Counted from the stretch's first letter, positions 1-11,155 are shown. The stretch is DNA of 64,000 nt from Synechococcus sp. M16CYN (GCF_040371545.1 NZ_AP029048.1:1488001-1552000); one strand, 5' to 3'. Program-made: numbers and translations. The notes: generated from the sequence alone by a model not told the origin.

Positions 1-752
1 AGGGGACCATAACGCATCGTGTTCTCCCCTCGACGCGCCAATTCTTCGATGGGGAGACATCCCTCAAAAAATTTAGCTCTTTCCCGATCATAACCCTTAA
101 GTTTTACCTGCTCCGCTCCAAGTAGAGCCTCACGAAATGCGAGATACTCCACCTTGTCCATTGGGCAATTTATGTAGTCTGCGCCACCTTTGTCGTACCG
201 GCTAGCCCGGAAAGCCAGATCGAGATTTATGCTCTCTCCATGTACGATTGGGCTTGCCGCATCAAAAAAATGGCAGTCAACACGACCTGTGAAGCAGCGT
301 AAATCCTTTGCTAAGGACTCACTTGTTAGAGGACCTGTGGCTAGAACCGTGATTGCGTCAGCCCTAGGCAAATGCAATTGCTCACGACGTTCGACCGTGA
401 TCAGTGGGTGCCGATCAATTACCTCCGTCAAGCTAGCACTATAACGGCCGCGGTCAACAGCGAGAGCACCACCTGCTGGCACTGCGTGTTGATCTGCGGT
501 GCTGATTACAAGAGAGCCAAGTCGCCGTAGCTCTTCCTGCAACAAACCAGCCGCACGATCACTACGCAGAGCACCAAAACTATTACTGCAGACCAGTTCA
601 GCAAAATCACCGCTGTGATGGGCTGGCGAACGACGCATAGGTCTCATCTCAACCAACCTGACGGGAATGCCCGCTCGAGCAATTTGCCAGGCTGCCTCCG
701 TGCCAGAGAGTCCCGCCCCCACTACGGTAACGGTTTTGTTATCAGGCAACAT
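1..752 (-). CDS. trmFO: TrmFO, folate/FAD-dependent tRNA U54 methyltransferase (5' part)
   Basis: The protein makes 5-methyluridine at position 54 of the tRNA T loop, using methylenetetrahydrofolate and FADH2. The frame opens with ATG at 752 and stays open to the window edge, so only about 250 N-terminal residues are present. A dinucleotide-binding GAGLSG follows directly after VTVV at residues 8-11. Further downstream are the family-typical stretches [30 protein letters not shown] and [10 protein letters not shown]. No stop or frameshift is seen. A psbY-like gene lies 45 bases upstream on the same strand. The identification rests on many family-specific stretches; the C-terminal half lies outside the window. 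Confidence 0.9.
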   Translation of the reverse strand, partial: MLPDNKTVTVVGAGLSGTEAAWQIARAGIPVRLVEMRPMRRSPAHHSGDFAELVCSNSFGALRSDRAAGLLQEELRRLGSLVISTADQHAVPAGGALAVDRGRYSASLTEVIDRHPLITVERREQLHLPRADAITVLATGPLTSESLAKDLRCFTGRVDCHFFDAASPIVHGESINLDLAFRASRYDKGGADYINCPMDKVEYLAFREALLGAEQVKLKGYDRERAKFFEGCLPIEELARRGENTMRYGP

Positions 753-797
753 GGCAGCTTGAGCAAGCTTCAATTTGCGAACTCTGAAAACCTGGAT

Positions 798-1010
798 TTA
801 GACGCGACTTTGCTTCAGCAACAACTGGACTTGGCCCACAGCAGCACGACCGATGTTAAATGTCGCCCAGCTGAGAGCAGCAAGAATCGGTGCCACTACA
901 AGGAAAACGCGTGCATCGATACCAAGAACCTGACCAGTGGTGATCACACTAAAGGCCGAGTAACCGACGATGGCAAGTATCAGGACCAGGCCAAGAGCAA
1001 CTCGGGTCAT
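798..1010 (-). CDS. psbY: PsbY-like small photosystem II membrane protein
   Basis: A 70-residue protein with two hydrophobic segments, about residues 4-25 and 34-50. The second half (DARVFLVVAPILAALSWA, then NIGRAA and a basic tail) resembles the single-helix PsbY subunit of photosystem II, whose usual cyanobacterial length is about 40 residues. Here an extra N-terminal membrane helix precedes it with no internal Met, so the start at 1010 is the natural one. It sits between trmFO and a broken gamma-CA-like gene. Known: PsbY lies at the edge of PSII near cytochrome b559. Inferred: PSII association of this longer form. It could be an unrelated two-helix protein. Confidence 0.55.
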   Translation of the reverse strand: MTRVALGLVLILAIVGYSAFSVITTGQVLGIDARVFLVVAPILAALSWATFNIGRAAVGQVQLLLKQSRV

Positions 1011-1188
1011 GTTAAGGGCAAGAGAATTTACTTGATGATCTTAAGGACTTCTTACTAAATATCTCGAATCGTTCCCTCATGATACGGAACCTAATTCGAC
1101 GGACTCCAACCAGGCACTGCATGCTGCGCATGCCGTTGAGCCAAGTCTGCGTAACGGTAGGCATGAGTGTGCTGCTCACTAACAGACT

Positions 1189-1624
1189 TCAACGAAAGTT
1201 CTCAGCAGGCCTTAGCAGGAACTCCCGTACCATCATTCTTGGTGAAACATCCTTAGTTATCGCCGAACCCGCCGCAATGAGCGCCCCCTCTCCAACAGTG
1301 ACACCATTTAGAACGATCGCATCGATACCCACCAAGCACCCGTCCGCTAACGTAGCCCCGTGGCCAGCAGTTATGCTTTCTCCAATGCAAACCGGCTGCC
1401 CAGGACCGCCATACGGTATCACACCATCCTGAATGTCACTAAAAGGCCTAATGTTGATGGGCGATAGGTCACCCCGTGCCACAGCAGTGGGCCAGAGACT
1501 ACTCCCTTGATCCATGTGGACAGCACCAATCACAACAGTACTGGGGGGCTACCCAAGCAGTCGAAACAATGAAAGGACCGGGCAAAGGGGCCAGCTCTGG
1601 TATAGCTGTAATGTCGTTATCCAT
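1189..1624 (-). pseudogene. Gamma-carbonic-anhydrase-like left-handed beta-helix protein, frameshifted
   Basis: The frame from ATG 1624 reads ...STAWVAP, then a run of six C (plus strand six G, about 1542-1547) shifts into the frame that continues STVVIGAVHMDQGSSLWP to the stop at 1189. Five C would restore one reading frame. The body is a hexapeptide-repeat helix of the YrdA/PaaY/gamma-CA type (RGDLSPINI, GCLVGIDAIVLNGV, VGEGALIAAGSAITKDV). Compared with the family, a short segment after AGH is missing and the usual VVH reads VIPY, so two of three metal histidines appear lost. This fits a decaying gene. A sequencing error in the homopolymer would remove the frameshift but not the missing metal ligands. 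Confidence 0.7.
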
Positions 1625-1697
1625 CGATTTCCTGAATTAGTGACAGACCAAGTGATACTCTCCACTAGTGCCCGAGACAGCATGCTCAAGAGGGAAA

Positions 1698-1769
1698 GGG
1701 TCGCTAGCTCAGCGGTAGAGCATCCGGCTTTTAACCGGCTGGTCCTGAGTTCGAATCTCAGGCGACCCA
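1698..1769 (+). tRNA. trnK: tRNA-Lys (anticodon TTT)
   Basis: A complete 72-base cloverleaf. The acceptor arm GGGTCGC pairs with GCGACCC, with discriminator A at 1769. The D arm has GCTC/GAGC, the anticodon loop is CTTTTAA, and the T loop is TTCGAAT. CCA is not encoded. Confidence 0.96.
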
Positions 1770-1865
1770 TCCTCGCCGAATGATGTCGTCTCATGACCCA
1801 TCGTCATTTGGCATTTGCTAGCTGTTATAAAACTAAGAATTCATGGTTCCGGCCGAAAATTGCGA

Positions 1866-1958
1866 ATGGCTTATTTCATTTTTTTCGGGGTCACGATTCT
1901 ACTTGCATTATTAGGTGGGCTTTTCTCCAGAGTTGCAGCAGAGCGCTACTGGATGTAA
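1866..1958 (+). CDS. Possible 30-aa single-helix membrane peptide
   Basis: ATG at 1866 to TAA at 1958 encodes a hydrophobic helix (FIFFGVTILLALLGGLF) followed by a polar tail containing AAERYW. The layout resembles the very small thylakoid subunits of cyanobacteria, but it matches none that I can name (not PetG, PetL, PetN, PsaM or Psb30 by eye). It lies 97 bases after tRNA-Lys in sequence of ordinary G+C. No clear ribosome binding site is visible, which is common in cyanobacteria. A chance hydrophobic ORF cannot be excluded. Confidence 0.4.
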   Translation: MAYFIFFGVTILLALLGGLFSRVAAERYWM

Positions 1959-2558
1959 TTGCAAATCGTGAATAAGTTTGGTCCTGGCAGGGGGCTGGGT
2001 TAGAACACTTGGATCCATGTTAGGTAGCGAAGGAATTAGTGATAAGCGGGCAAGCTGCTGGTCTGCTCCCAACGCCTAAAAGCCCTTGACCGGGAAAGAG
2101 ATGCAGCTTAGTTCGTCAGCGATCAGGTTTTGGTGCGATGCTAACCGCATGCGGACGCCTTGCTGTGAAAGTCCATCTGATTGCCAAAGAGACCCTCGCC
2201 ATAGATTGATGGTACACAGGTACAGAGCAAAATGGAACAGCCATAAGTCCCAGGAATTAACCCGAACTGTTTTGGTGTGAATTAGACTAATTACATAAAC
2301 CTTCCTAGACCAAATTCTAGAAAGCGACCTACCGTTGCTAAGGTTTTTAGTGCTACTTGATTTATTTAAGTATAATGCTAAAAAGTAATCTAACCATTAA
2401 ATAGCTCTTTTAAAATGTTTACAAAACTATATCAGAAACTCTACGAGTTTTATCAGGGCTGGACAAAGGTCTTCGCTTAGCATGCAAGAAGAAACAATTG
2501 AAATAGCTTCGTAAACGACGGAATAGTTGACAATTCCTCGCTAGTCTTCACTAGGTAC
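1959..2558. other. Intergenic, no supported gene
   Basis: The first half keeps moderate G+C, the second turns AT-rich towards tRNA-Pro. Short open frames exist on both strands, but none has a recognisable product. It may hold remains of a decayed gene. Confidence 0.5.
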
Positions 2559-2632
2559 CGGGGAGTGGCGCAGTTTGGTAGCGCGCTTGCTTTGGGAGCA
2601 AGATGCCGCAGGTTCAAATCCTGTCTCCCCGA
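2559..2632 (+). tRNA. trnP: tRNA-Pro (anticodon TGG)
   Basis: A complete 74-base cloverleaf. The acceptor arm CGGGGAG pairs with CTCCCCG, with discriminator A at 2632. The anticodon stem CTTGC/GCAAG encloses TTTGGGA, and the T loop is TTCAAAT. It is the last ordinary-composition feature before the AT-rich desert. Confidence 0.96.
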
Positions 2633-3027
2633 TTCAGAAACAAATTAATCCATAGCTCTCATCAGAGCCGCCTGCCTAAAGCAGCTTTTTATCGCTTAAG
2701 TAGCTGCATATAGTCACGGTGTAGCTAAAATAGCTTTACACCCTTATTAGTCATATAGTCTTACATCATTCCTAACAACAGCCTTGAGCAACCTGAGTAT
2801 TTTAATTTAACTCGAAAAACAATGTTCCAAAATTTAAGCAATAATCATATCCTCTTGAGGAACCATAACAAGTAATCATACAGCTAAATCATATTGCTTT
2901 GCGAAATATAAGTTGCAACTATTTTTATCGCTATTTACATTACTCTTTAAATAAAGTTGCTTATATTAGTGGTATATCTTCGCTATTTAAAAATATGTTC
3001 AAACAACAAAAGTGAGTTACTCAATTT

Positions 3028-3078
3028 GATTCTTACGATCAATTTTTATGTAGATCATAAAAATTGATCGTAAGAATC
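3028..3078. repeat. Perfect inverted repeat, 23-bp arms, 5-base loop
   Basis: Arms 3028-3050 and 3056-3078 are exact reverse complements around the loop TAGAT. The arm begins GATTCTTACGATCAA. There is no T-run typical of a terminator, and the nearest gene is over 1.2 kb away. Confidence 0.95.
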
Positions 3079-4211
3079 TGAACTTGTTACAAATACATAG
3101 ACAATATTTACAGATAATTACTAGTAGTAAAAAGTAAATTGTAGTTGGTTAGTTATTAGGTGATTTATCAATCACCCCATATAGTTAACTGAAAAGACTA
3201 TCCTTCAGGTTAATTTTTGTTTTGCCCCTATTAGGATCCTAAAGGTTTTACTTCGTAGGCAACACTAACTCTATAATAACCCTAAAGAATTTTAACTATT
3301 CAGCTTTTACTTCATTCATGGACATCAAAAAATATTTTTATGCTAAAGTTAGCAGTTATCTTTTACTGCGTTTACGCTAAGCATTTATAGCTATATCCCA
3401 ATCAAGCAAAAGATTAGGTTTTATAAATTTGGTTATAAATTAACAGCAAGGAAATAACATCAATTAACGTGTTTTCATCCAGGCTAGATAAAGGCTGGCA
3501 TTAACGGTAACAGTATAAAGTTATTTGTGTTTAAGATCTTTAATTCTAGTATTAATATGCTTATTAGGGTAAACTGACGGTCTCAGCCAAATCTGGTAAA
3601 GACTATGCTCGGCGTCTTCACAATATTTGTTGTGTTTGCCAGGTTTATATAATTTATCATCGTACATAATTTATCCGAAAACTTGCTTTTGCATTAATAC
3701 CACTTGTATAAAGTGTATCGAGTATTTTTACTGAAACCTCAGTTTATTTATCCATCTATATAATATCAATAGGTTAAAAGAGTCAGTTTAAATTTAGTTA
3801 CTACAGACTTAAAATAACTATATCACTACCTAGTCGCTTTTTCTATCTACATCAGTCAGACATTCTATCAAAGATTACCCATAACTGTTCATTATAATAT
3901 TAATAGCTATTTATAAGAATTAGAGTTCTTAGAGTGACTTATTAATATAGTATTCTACTTTTAGTTTGATAATCTGTTTAAATTATTAAATACAAATAGA
4001 GTTGTTTATTTTTTAGTAATAATACTAACTGGTATGCATAAAAAATATGAATTTCATATTCTAAATACTAGTGTTCATATTTATAAATCTTTACTTTTTA
4101 TAGTTGTCAATAAAACTTTCAAAATTTTATTAATTTGATTATTTTTACATGCTGATATTAACTGGCTGCTGAAAATAACACCATCTAAAGTAAAGGTTTC
4201 ACAAAAATTTA

Positions 4212-4233
4212 CAACAGTAATATTTTACTGTTG
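4212..4233. repeat. Short hairpin, 9-bp arms
   Basis: CAACAGTAA and TTACTGTTG flank TATT. It lies about 130 bases beyond the stop of the MIF-like gene (minus strand) and could be a weak terminator for it. Confidence 0.5.
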
Positions 4234-4359
4234 ATACATAAATTTTTCCCATAAGCTAATCCTATATTTCACGACTAACTTAATACTTATTGGTAATAAA
4301 TACCATCAGAAGCTAACCTTTTGAATAATAAAAACTATTGCATTTAATCTTGTTTAGAA

Positions 4360-4698
4360 TCAACCAAATGTGCTACTATTCCATCCCCATTTAGAAGCAT
4401 CCACATCATCAAAACCAATATAAATACGATCTTTTGAAATACCAATAGATTCTTCAATCAGTTTGCAAAATTGACTTGTCATTTTAGAAGGAATTAACGC
4501 TCCAATTGATTTAATTTCGACATATGCGCAAGGCTCATCACTACCTGCAAAGGTCATATGAAGACCAGAATTAAAGAGTGTCATTACATATGTTTCTGGT
4601 TTCCCAGTCGCCTCTGCAAGAGCTGCTGAGAGCTTTTTAAGCAATCCATCGGGATCAGCGATGTCGGATAGGTTCGTTCGCAGATTGATAAAAGGCAA
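4360..4698 (-). CDS. MIF/ATLS1-like tautomerase
   Basis: A small protein of the macrophage-migration-inhibitory-factor tautomerase fold, found across picocyanobacteria. I place the start at the TTG at 4698 (112 codons), because the next codon is Pro and MIF enzymes use an N-terminal Pro1 exposed by Met removal. The upstream ATG at 4749 would bury it. Numbering from Pro1, Lys32 and Ile64, the other classical active-site positions, are both present (GKPETYV; EIKSIGAL). The end GFDDVDASKWGWN is typical of the cyanobacterial group. It is an intact island of normal composition in a near-empty AT-rich tract. The physiological substrate is unknown; enol-keto tautomerisation is the family activity. 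Confidence 0.85.
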   Translation of the reverse strand: MPFINLRTNLSDIADPDGLLKKLSAALAEATGKPETYVMTLFNSGLHMTFAGSDEPCAYVEIKSIGALIPSKMTSQFCKLIEESIGISKDRIYIGFDDVDASKWGWNSSTFG

Positions 4699-7560
4699 TT
4701 TACTAAGGTAGCTAAACAACTGATAATTACAATAATACATTAAAATCAACTTTGCTAAAATCTAAAGAGATCACTTACAAAAAAGTAATGAGAAACTACG
4801 TAATACTCTAATTATGCAATTATTAATTGATTAAACTTATGATTTATTAGTTATTTATTATAATTAATGTTATAGACCTTATAGATTCAAAGAAATATAT
4901 ATAGTTAAAGATTACTAGTTAGATATATTATTATATTTTTTGATATGGATAAAAATCATAAACACATTGAAATTTTTCTCAGATTAATTAAAATTAAGTA
5001 CCTGCATATAGATGCTAAAACTTAGCAAGTATCTTTCTATATTTAGATTAGTTATATAGACTAATCTTTTAGAAACCAGTGAACACAATGTATTTATTTT
5101 CAGTTAAGTTCTCTTGACTATTACTAGGTTTTGTATAAATACCATAACAATAAAATATTTGTACATATATAAATATTACTTTTCAAAAAAGTATCTTTTC
5201 TAGAAAATGAGATATTAGTGAAAAGTCATCTTTTCATGGCATTTACTTATCAGTAATTTGGTTAGTAGCAACTGAAAAATCTAGAAAGAAATTCTTTAAT
5301 TGTTACAGACAATAATAATTTCGATTAAAATTTATTAACTAGGATAAAAGAGTAGTTTTAACTTTAAATAGGTATATTTTTATTTCTCTTCTTGACTCAA
5401 AAAGAATAGATTTCAGTATCAACGAAGTTTTCGGTTAATAAGATAAAATTATTTAAACGACAACGGCACATTAAAAAATAAATTTTTATAAGAACAAAAG
5501 ATAACAGTTCTTAGTTTATTTTAAATTTAAAGTCACTGGTTTTAGCAAAATACATTTTTTAAATAAATAATTTTAACCAATCTAGTCTGTTAAATTTTGA
5601 CTATTTGCCTAGATAAGTATTTTTATATATTTTCTGACCTATAGTAACAAATTAAGTTAGTATTATAGTATCAATTATTCACTGCTTAATATTCATTCTA
5701 TACAAATAGTAAAGATATAATTAATTATTCATTGATAAGCTTAATTATCCGACACTTGGTATAATAACTTACGCATATTCTTAATAATGTAAACTACCAT
5801 TTATAAGATTTTTAGCATCAATTATTATCTGTATTTCCTTCGTATTTAAATTTTATTCAAACTAAATATTAATGTACATATTAACCTAGTATTTGTTTAC
5901 CATAATCCTTATGGCTTTATTAGTAAAAAACTACATCAAAATTTAATTTAGCTAAAAGTTTTTAATTTTTTGATATCACTAATAAAATTGTATGACAATG
6001 AATAAACGTGAAAAATATGCTTTTATTTTACGCTTTCTATTTTACTTAACTAACTTTATAAAAAATTATTTAAAATTGCATGCTTTTATTCAATCTTTAT
6101 ATTTAGGTAAATGAATCTTTCAGTATATAAATTACAGGTGATATATAGTTTAATAGTTAACTTTCATAAATCATATAGTTAATTAATTTTTAATTGAATT
6201 AAAAAGTAACTAGAAAACTTATCTATTGTTGGAGTAATATTTACTTTATTTAAAGATCTAAAGTACTTAATATTATTACAGATAAAAATTTAGTATTTTT
6301 ATCTGTAATAATATTAAGTACTTTAGATCTAATATTCATATTCATCTCATTTGTCTAAAAAAATTCTTGTTAGTTAAGTAAATTAATACGGAAATATATA
6401 TGAGATCTTATAATATCTATTTTAAGTATATTTAAATTTACTCATAAGTCTGACAAAATTTTTACTCAACCGCCCAATTATTCCTAATCTAGATATTACA
6501 TATATGTAATTTTAAAATTTTTAAATGACTCCAGAATTAAAATATATTTTTATCTTTCTAATTAACACTAACTTTTACTCTCTTACAAAATTTAGTACTA
6601 TTTTATGGAATAGAATTTAAAGATAAATAAGTATATTGTGAATTAAGATTTCAGCTATTTAATTTATATTTATAGTAAATAATAATTTATACGCAAGAAT
6701 TTGGTTAATATTTAATTAACTCTACAATTGTTATATTTCAGACAAGATCTACTTAGTTTTTAATTAAATATATTAAAAGTATTTTTAGCTCGAGATTTTT
6801 CTAATAAAATGAATATTTTGAACAATAAAAGTTATGATATTAATTTTTAATAAGTATTAAAAACTAGTCAGTTTTTTACTGGATTAGTATAAAGTTAAAG
6901 CATTTGACCTTAAAGCAGTAAAAATAATAATTATACATTCAACTTTATCACTATCTGCTTTCAAGCTTAAAAATTTGATATCTATTATTTAACTTCATTA
7001 GTCATTAATAACTCTACTTTAAATCCGTGCTTAGCTGTTATTATCTAACCTCTTAACAGTAAGGGCTTACATTAAAGTAGACAAGTATCAAAAACTATAT
7101 GATAAAAAATCAGCAAAATAATATTATTCTTTTGTGAAATTAACAATATAAGATTGTTTTTACAATAAGGTATTGACTATATAAATTTAAATATTTTATT
7201 ATCTGTTTTATAAATAAGGTACTAGCTTATTCAAAAATAGTTAAATATACTAAATTTAACTATAAATAAAAAAACAAATTTCTACTAAATTCAGAAAGAA
7301 TATAGTTTTAAAAAATGGGTAGCTAGTTCTATAGTTATCTCTTATCGTTGTTGCTAATGAGTAACTAATTATCTTTAATACAATAGAAAATGTAAAACTA
7401 AATTATTTACCTAAATTCTAATTACTTTGTTAACTATTTTAATATTTATGATTATTTTATTATATGCAGGCATATAGATAAATTGATTTAGAGAAAAATC
7501 TGAGACTAAATCCACGCTTTTTCTTTTCTTAGGCTAAGATAAAAAGAAAAGGTGATGAAC
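4699..7560. other. AT-rich desert, second segment
   Basis: About 2.9 kb with no gene candidate. Two 60-base lines counted in the desert gave 13% (6661-6720) and 28% G+C (3241-3300). It holds the longest inverted repeat of the window (6254-6330). I see no decayed coding stretch. Confidence 0.8.
6254..6330. repeat. Perfect inverted repeat, 35-bp arms, 7-base loop
   Basis: Arms 6254-6288 and 6296-6330 are exact reverse complements; the loop is TTTAGTA. The arm starts AGATCTAAAGTACTTAATAT. Thirty-five uninterrupted pairs are far beyond chance even in AT-rich DNA. No transposase or target duplication is seen. Confidence 0.96.
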
Positions 7561-7692
7561 ATGAATCCTGAAAAACAGCATCGAAAGCTAGAGAAACTAC
7601 AACTAAAGGCGGAACTGTGTTTATCCCGTGAAGATGCACAAAAAATTATTAAGAAGGCTGACAAAGCACAAAACAAACTTAGGCGAGGCTAA
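7561..7692 (+). CDS. Conserved-looking 43-aa charged small protein
   Basis: ATG at 7561 (an in-frame ATG at 7555 is the alternative) to TAA at 7692. The product is highly charged and helical: MNPEKQHRKLEKLQLKAEL, then CLSREDAQKIIKKADKAQNK and a basic end. An AAAAGGTG element precedes the start. Its base composition is clearly richer in G+C than the surrounding desert, which is the main sign that it is under selection. I do not recognise a function. A short coiled-coil or nucleic-acid-binding role is possible but only a guess. Confidence 0.65.
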   Translation: MNPEKQHRKLEKLQLKAELCLSREDAQKIIKKADKAQNKLRRG

Positions 7693-7945
7693 TTATTATT
7701 GTAACAACAAGCACTTATTATTTATACAGTTAAATTAATTTAATTTATTACTTTTAGAATAATTAACTAATAAATATGAATCCATAAAACTATCCATATA
7801 AAATCATTCAGTTCTTTAAATATTTATTAAGTATTTAAGTTCTATATTTTATAAATCTCTTTCTCTAACGAAAGATATGGCTGATTTTGTTAAATTAATT
7901 TACTCGTATGGAGTGTGTTTGATAAAATTTTTGCGAAAAATTACC

Positions 7946-7966
7946 TCACTGAAATTATTTCAGTGA
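7946..7966. repeat. Short hairpin, 9-bp arms
   Basis: TCACTGAAA and TTTCAGTGA flank TTA. It lies about 250 bases downstream of the 43-aa ORF, with no T-run. Confidence 0.5.
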
Positions 7967-9518
7967 ATTTAAGTATTTTAAAGCTGATTTAAATTAACCG
8001 TAAAATATATTGAATACAGAGAAAAACTACAGAATTAATAAGCAAGAGAATTTTTGCAAAAGTTCTTAAAATAAGATAATCATATTTATTTAACTTACTG
8101 TAAATTTAATTATGGAAATACAAATTTTAAATAGGAGTTAATATTAGTCGACAGATAATTAGCTAAATTAATATAGAATAAAATGCAAAGTTAAACTAAT
8201 TCAAGCTATAATCAGAATTATCATTTAGTCAAAAAATATTATTATTCTTGATAAATTATTGATTTTTTCATATTCTCTTAGTTTATACAAGACTTTTTTG
8301 TAAAAGATAAATGTTAAAACTTATTTAAAACAGCAGAAAATAGCAAAATAATATAATTTCTTCATTAATTATATAAATATATCAGTTCAAATATTTTGCT
8401 GTTAAATATAATTTTATCTAATTAGTGTTATATAGATAAAAATATATTGCAGTTTTAATGATTGTAATTACAGCTATAAAGTCTGAGATAAGGTAATGGA
8501 TAGGTCAATAATGTCAGTTTAAGCAAGAGCTTTATTCTTGTAAACATAGAAGTTAATTTCAGTAAGCTAATAACTTAAAAGTTTATAACAACAATCATTA
8601 TTAAATAAAATACCGTAAAAGCTGTGGTTTCTATTTAATTTATTAAAGTAAGTATTTACGTATCTGTACATCGCTTTTATAAGTTAATGTTAGATAATTA
8701 ATTTACTTTAGATTTTGTCATAGTTTTCTTTAATTATCTGAGACTACGCTTAGTTCTCACTAATTAAGCTCGAACTTTATTATTATTTTCTGCTGATTAA
8801 TTGCTTTTAGTTAACTATGCTACATCTATCTACTTATAATCGTTATGTATGATACTTAAATGTTATTAATCTCTTCTTGGCATAGTTATTACTATCCGTA
8901 TCTCTTGTGAAATCCTTTAAATATTAATAGCATATTACGACTGTAGATAAATAATATTACTAATCGCGTTTATACAACAAACTCTATTATAAACAAGTAT
9001 GATTAATATTTTCTTTACATAAAGAGTTTTTGTTGAATAAAAGCTTCTAATAATTGGTATTTGTTTGTTTAAAGCTAGTCCAGTTTAGTTTAAAGTCAGA
9101 ATATTAGCTTAAACCTACTAAAAATCTAAAACTTTCTCAACCTTAAAATTAGTCAATGAATTTGAGTATTTTCCTAAGATGTTTCTTAATTGTTTTAAGT
9201 AGTCTTATAGGTCGAAAGAAAACGCTTTTTATCATTTTTATGTTCATGCATCTAAAATATATATAATAAATTATTAGATTCTAATGATTAATCTTAATCA
9301 CTTATTAAGCATTAAACAGTTAGTTAGTAATTATTACTATTTAACAAGAATTTCTTAAAAAAACTTGATAACTAAGGGTAAAAATATTAACAATTTTGTA
9401 TGATACCTATATTAGTCTTACAGCTATAAATTAGGTTGCAATAGTTTATATAAATAAAATTTGAATTTTAGCAATTAACATCAACAAAATGAATACTCAA
9501 AGTATTTTTGTACCATAT

Positions 9519-9550
9519 ATAATTAAAAATGCAAGAATATTTTTAATTAT
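9519..9550. repeat. Inverted repeat, 12-bp arms
   Basis: ATAATTAAAAAT (9519-9530) and ATTTTTAATTAT (9539-9550) flank GCAAGAAT. Its low complexity makes chance possible. Confidence 0.5.
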
Positions 9551-11155
9551 CGATAAAAGTAATCATATACTTAAGCTAACTATAAAAAATACTAATATTA
9601 ATTACCATTTAATATAGATTTAAATTAGGCTCCAGAAAAATGATTTTAAATTACTATAAAATCTAATCATTATTAACTGTATTTATACTAATAATTAAAG
9701 TCCAAGTTAAAGTTCTGTTATCCTAAGGCTTTTCACCAAAATATTATCTGAAAGATAAGCTCTTTAATATAAACTATGTCAGATATTAAGTAAAATATTT
9801 AATGTTCTAAATATAAATTTCAATATTAAGAAGCCTCTAATATTTTATAAATTAACTAAAAATATTCAGTATAACTATTTATTTTTTAGTCAATAATATA
9901 ATGTTATTTATAATTTCCTTTCTTTTTCATAGTCACTAAATAATTTTATTTGTTACTTTGCCTCTGCTATCAAAGTTAATACCAAGGTCAGTAAAAATAT
10001 AAGCATTGCAAATCAAATTATAACAACATTTAGGCCAACAACTAGCTAATTATTAATATTGTGAGTAATATAATATCTAACACTTAAATTATTATTATCC
10101 TGTTAACTATAACATCAATGATGATAATTCATAAAATTTATAAAGTTATTAAGATCTAGATTAGTAAAATGGCTTACATTAAACTAACAAATGTTTAATC
10201 TGCTGGTAGAATAAGTACTATTTAAATATTACTTAATATTATTAACAAGAAAATTATAATTGCTAAAAACTAGGCTATTAAGGCTTACTTTTATGTCTAA
10301 AATGCTACAAAAATGTAATTTTTTTATTAATAAAATAAACATCATTTAATCTTCTAAAATAACAATCACAGTTAATATTTATTATTTTATCCCAAGTATC
10401 TAATAGTAATAATTATTTGGCTAATTAAAAATTAAATCAATTTAGGTTAAAATAATCTAATTTGTTATAGCAATATTATTACCATAATGTTTATACTTGA
10501 TAAAACTAGGATTTGTAAGAGTATCTAATTTGATGAAAAAATAGCATTTTTATGTAAATGCTGCCCAAAAAACTCTAGCATTGTTTAAGTTTAACATGGT
10601 CATATTTTATAGCAATTTTCAAAGATAAAACTTAGTTTAATGACATTTAAAGAATTAACATTCACTGTACTAAAATTATAGATTATTTTTCCTGAAATCT
10701 CAAGACTAAAAAGAACAATATTAACGGCAAAAATTAATATATATAAAAGAAATATTGCGATCTAGAACACTAATCAAGCTAAAATAGTAATTTATTATTT
10801 TTAAATAATTAATATAAGCTTTAACTTATAATTAAATTTGCTTAATTAAACAATAAGTGATACAATTCTGTAACTTAATACAACAAATATACAAATTTTA
10901 TCAACGGATAAGTAGTAATAATCACATTTTTCACACTTTCTAAAAATTTTATGTTAGCCCGATAAAAACACTTATCAATATAAAAACTATTTTACAACAA
11001 AACAATAATCATATTTTTATTAATGATTTTGAAACTTTTAATAAAGTATACTAATTAAGCCAGAGACTAGTAAAATTATATATATCGAATAGTTTGTACC
11101 GCCTTAGTAATTTTTTGTAAATACTAAAGTTAAGCTGATTAAATCCAATTGTTGC

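Larger units (their letters stand above)
2633..4359. other. AT-rich desert, first segment
   Basis: About 1.7 kb without a credible gene. G+C falls steeply after about 2750. It contains one long perfect inverted repeat (3028-3078) and a short hairpin (4212-4233). No pseudogene remnant is recognisable. Confidence 0.8.
7693..11155. other. AT-rich desert, third segment
   Basis: About 3.5 kb of extreme AT richness with dense stop codons in all frames. It includes a small palindrome at 7946-7966 and a 12-bp inverted repeat at 9519-9550. No gene or RNA gene could be supported. Confidence 0.8.

Noticed and set aside
615-1058. 147-aa plus-strand ORF
   Set aside because: Antisense to trmFO and the psbY-like gene, with a composition typical of shadow frames.
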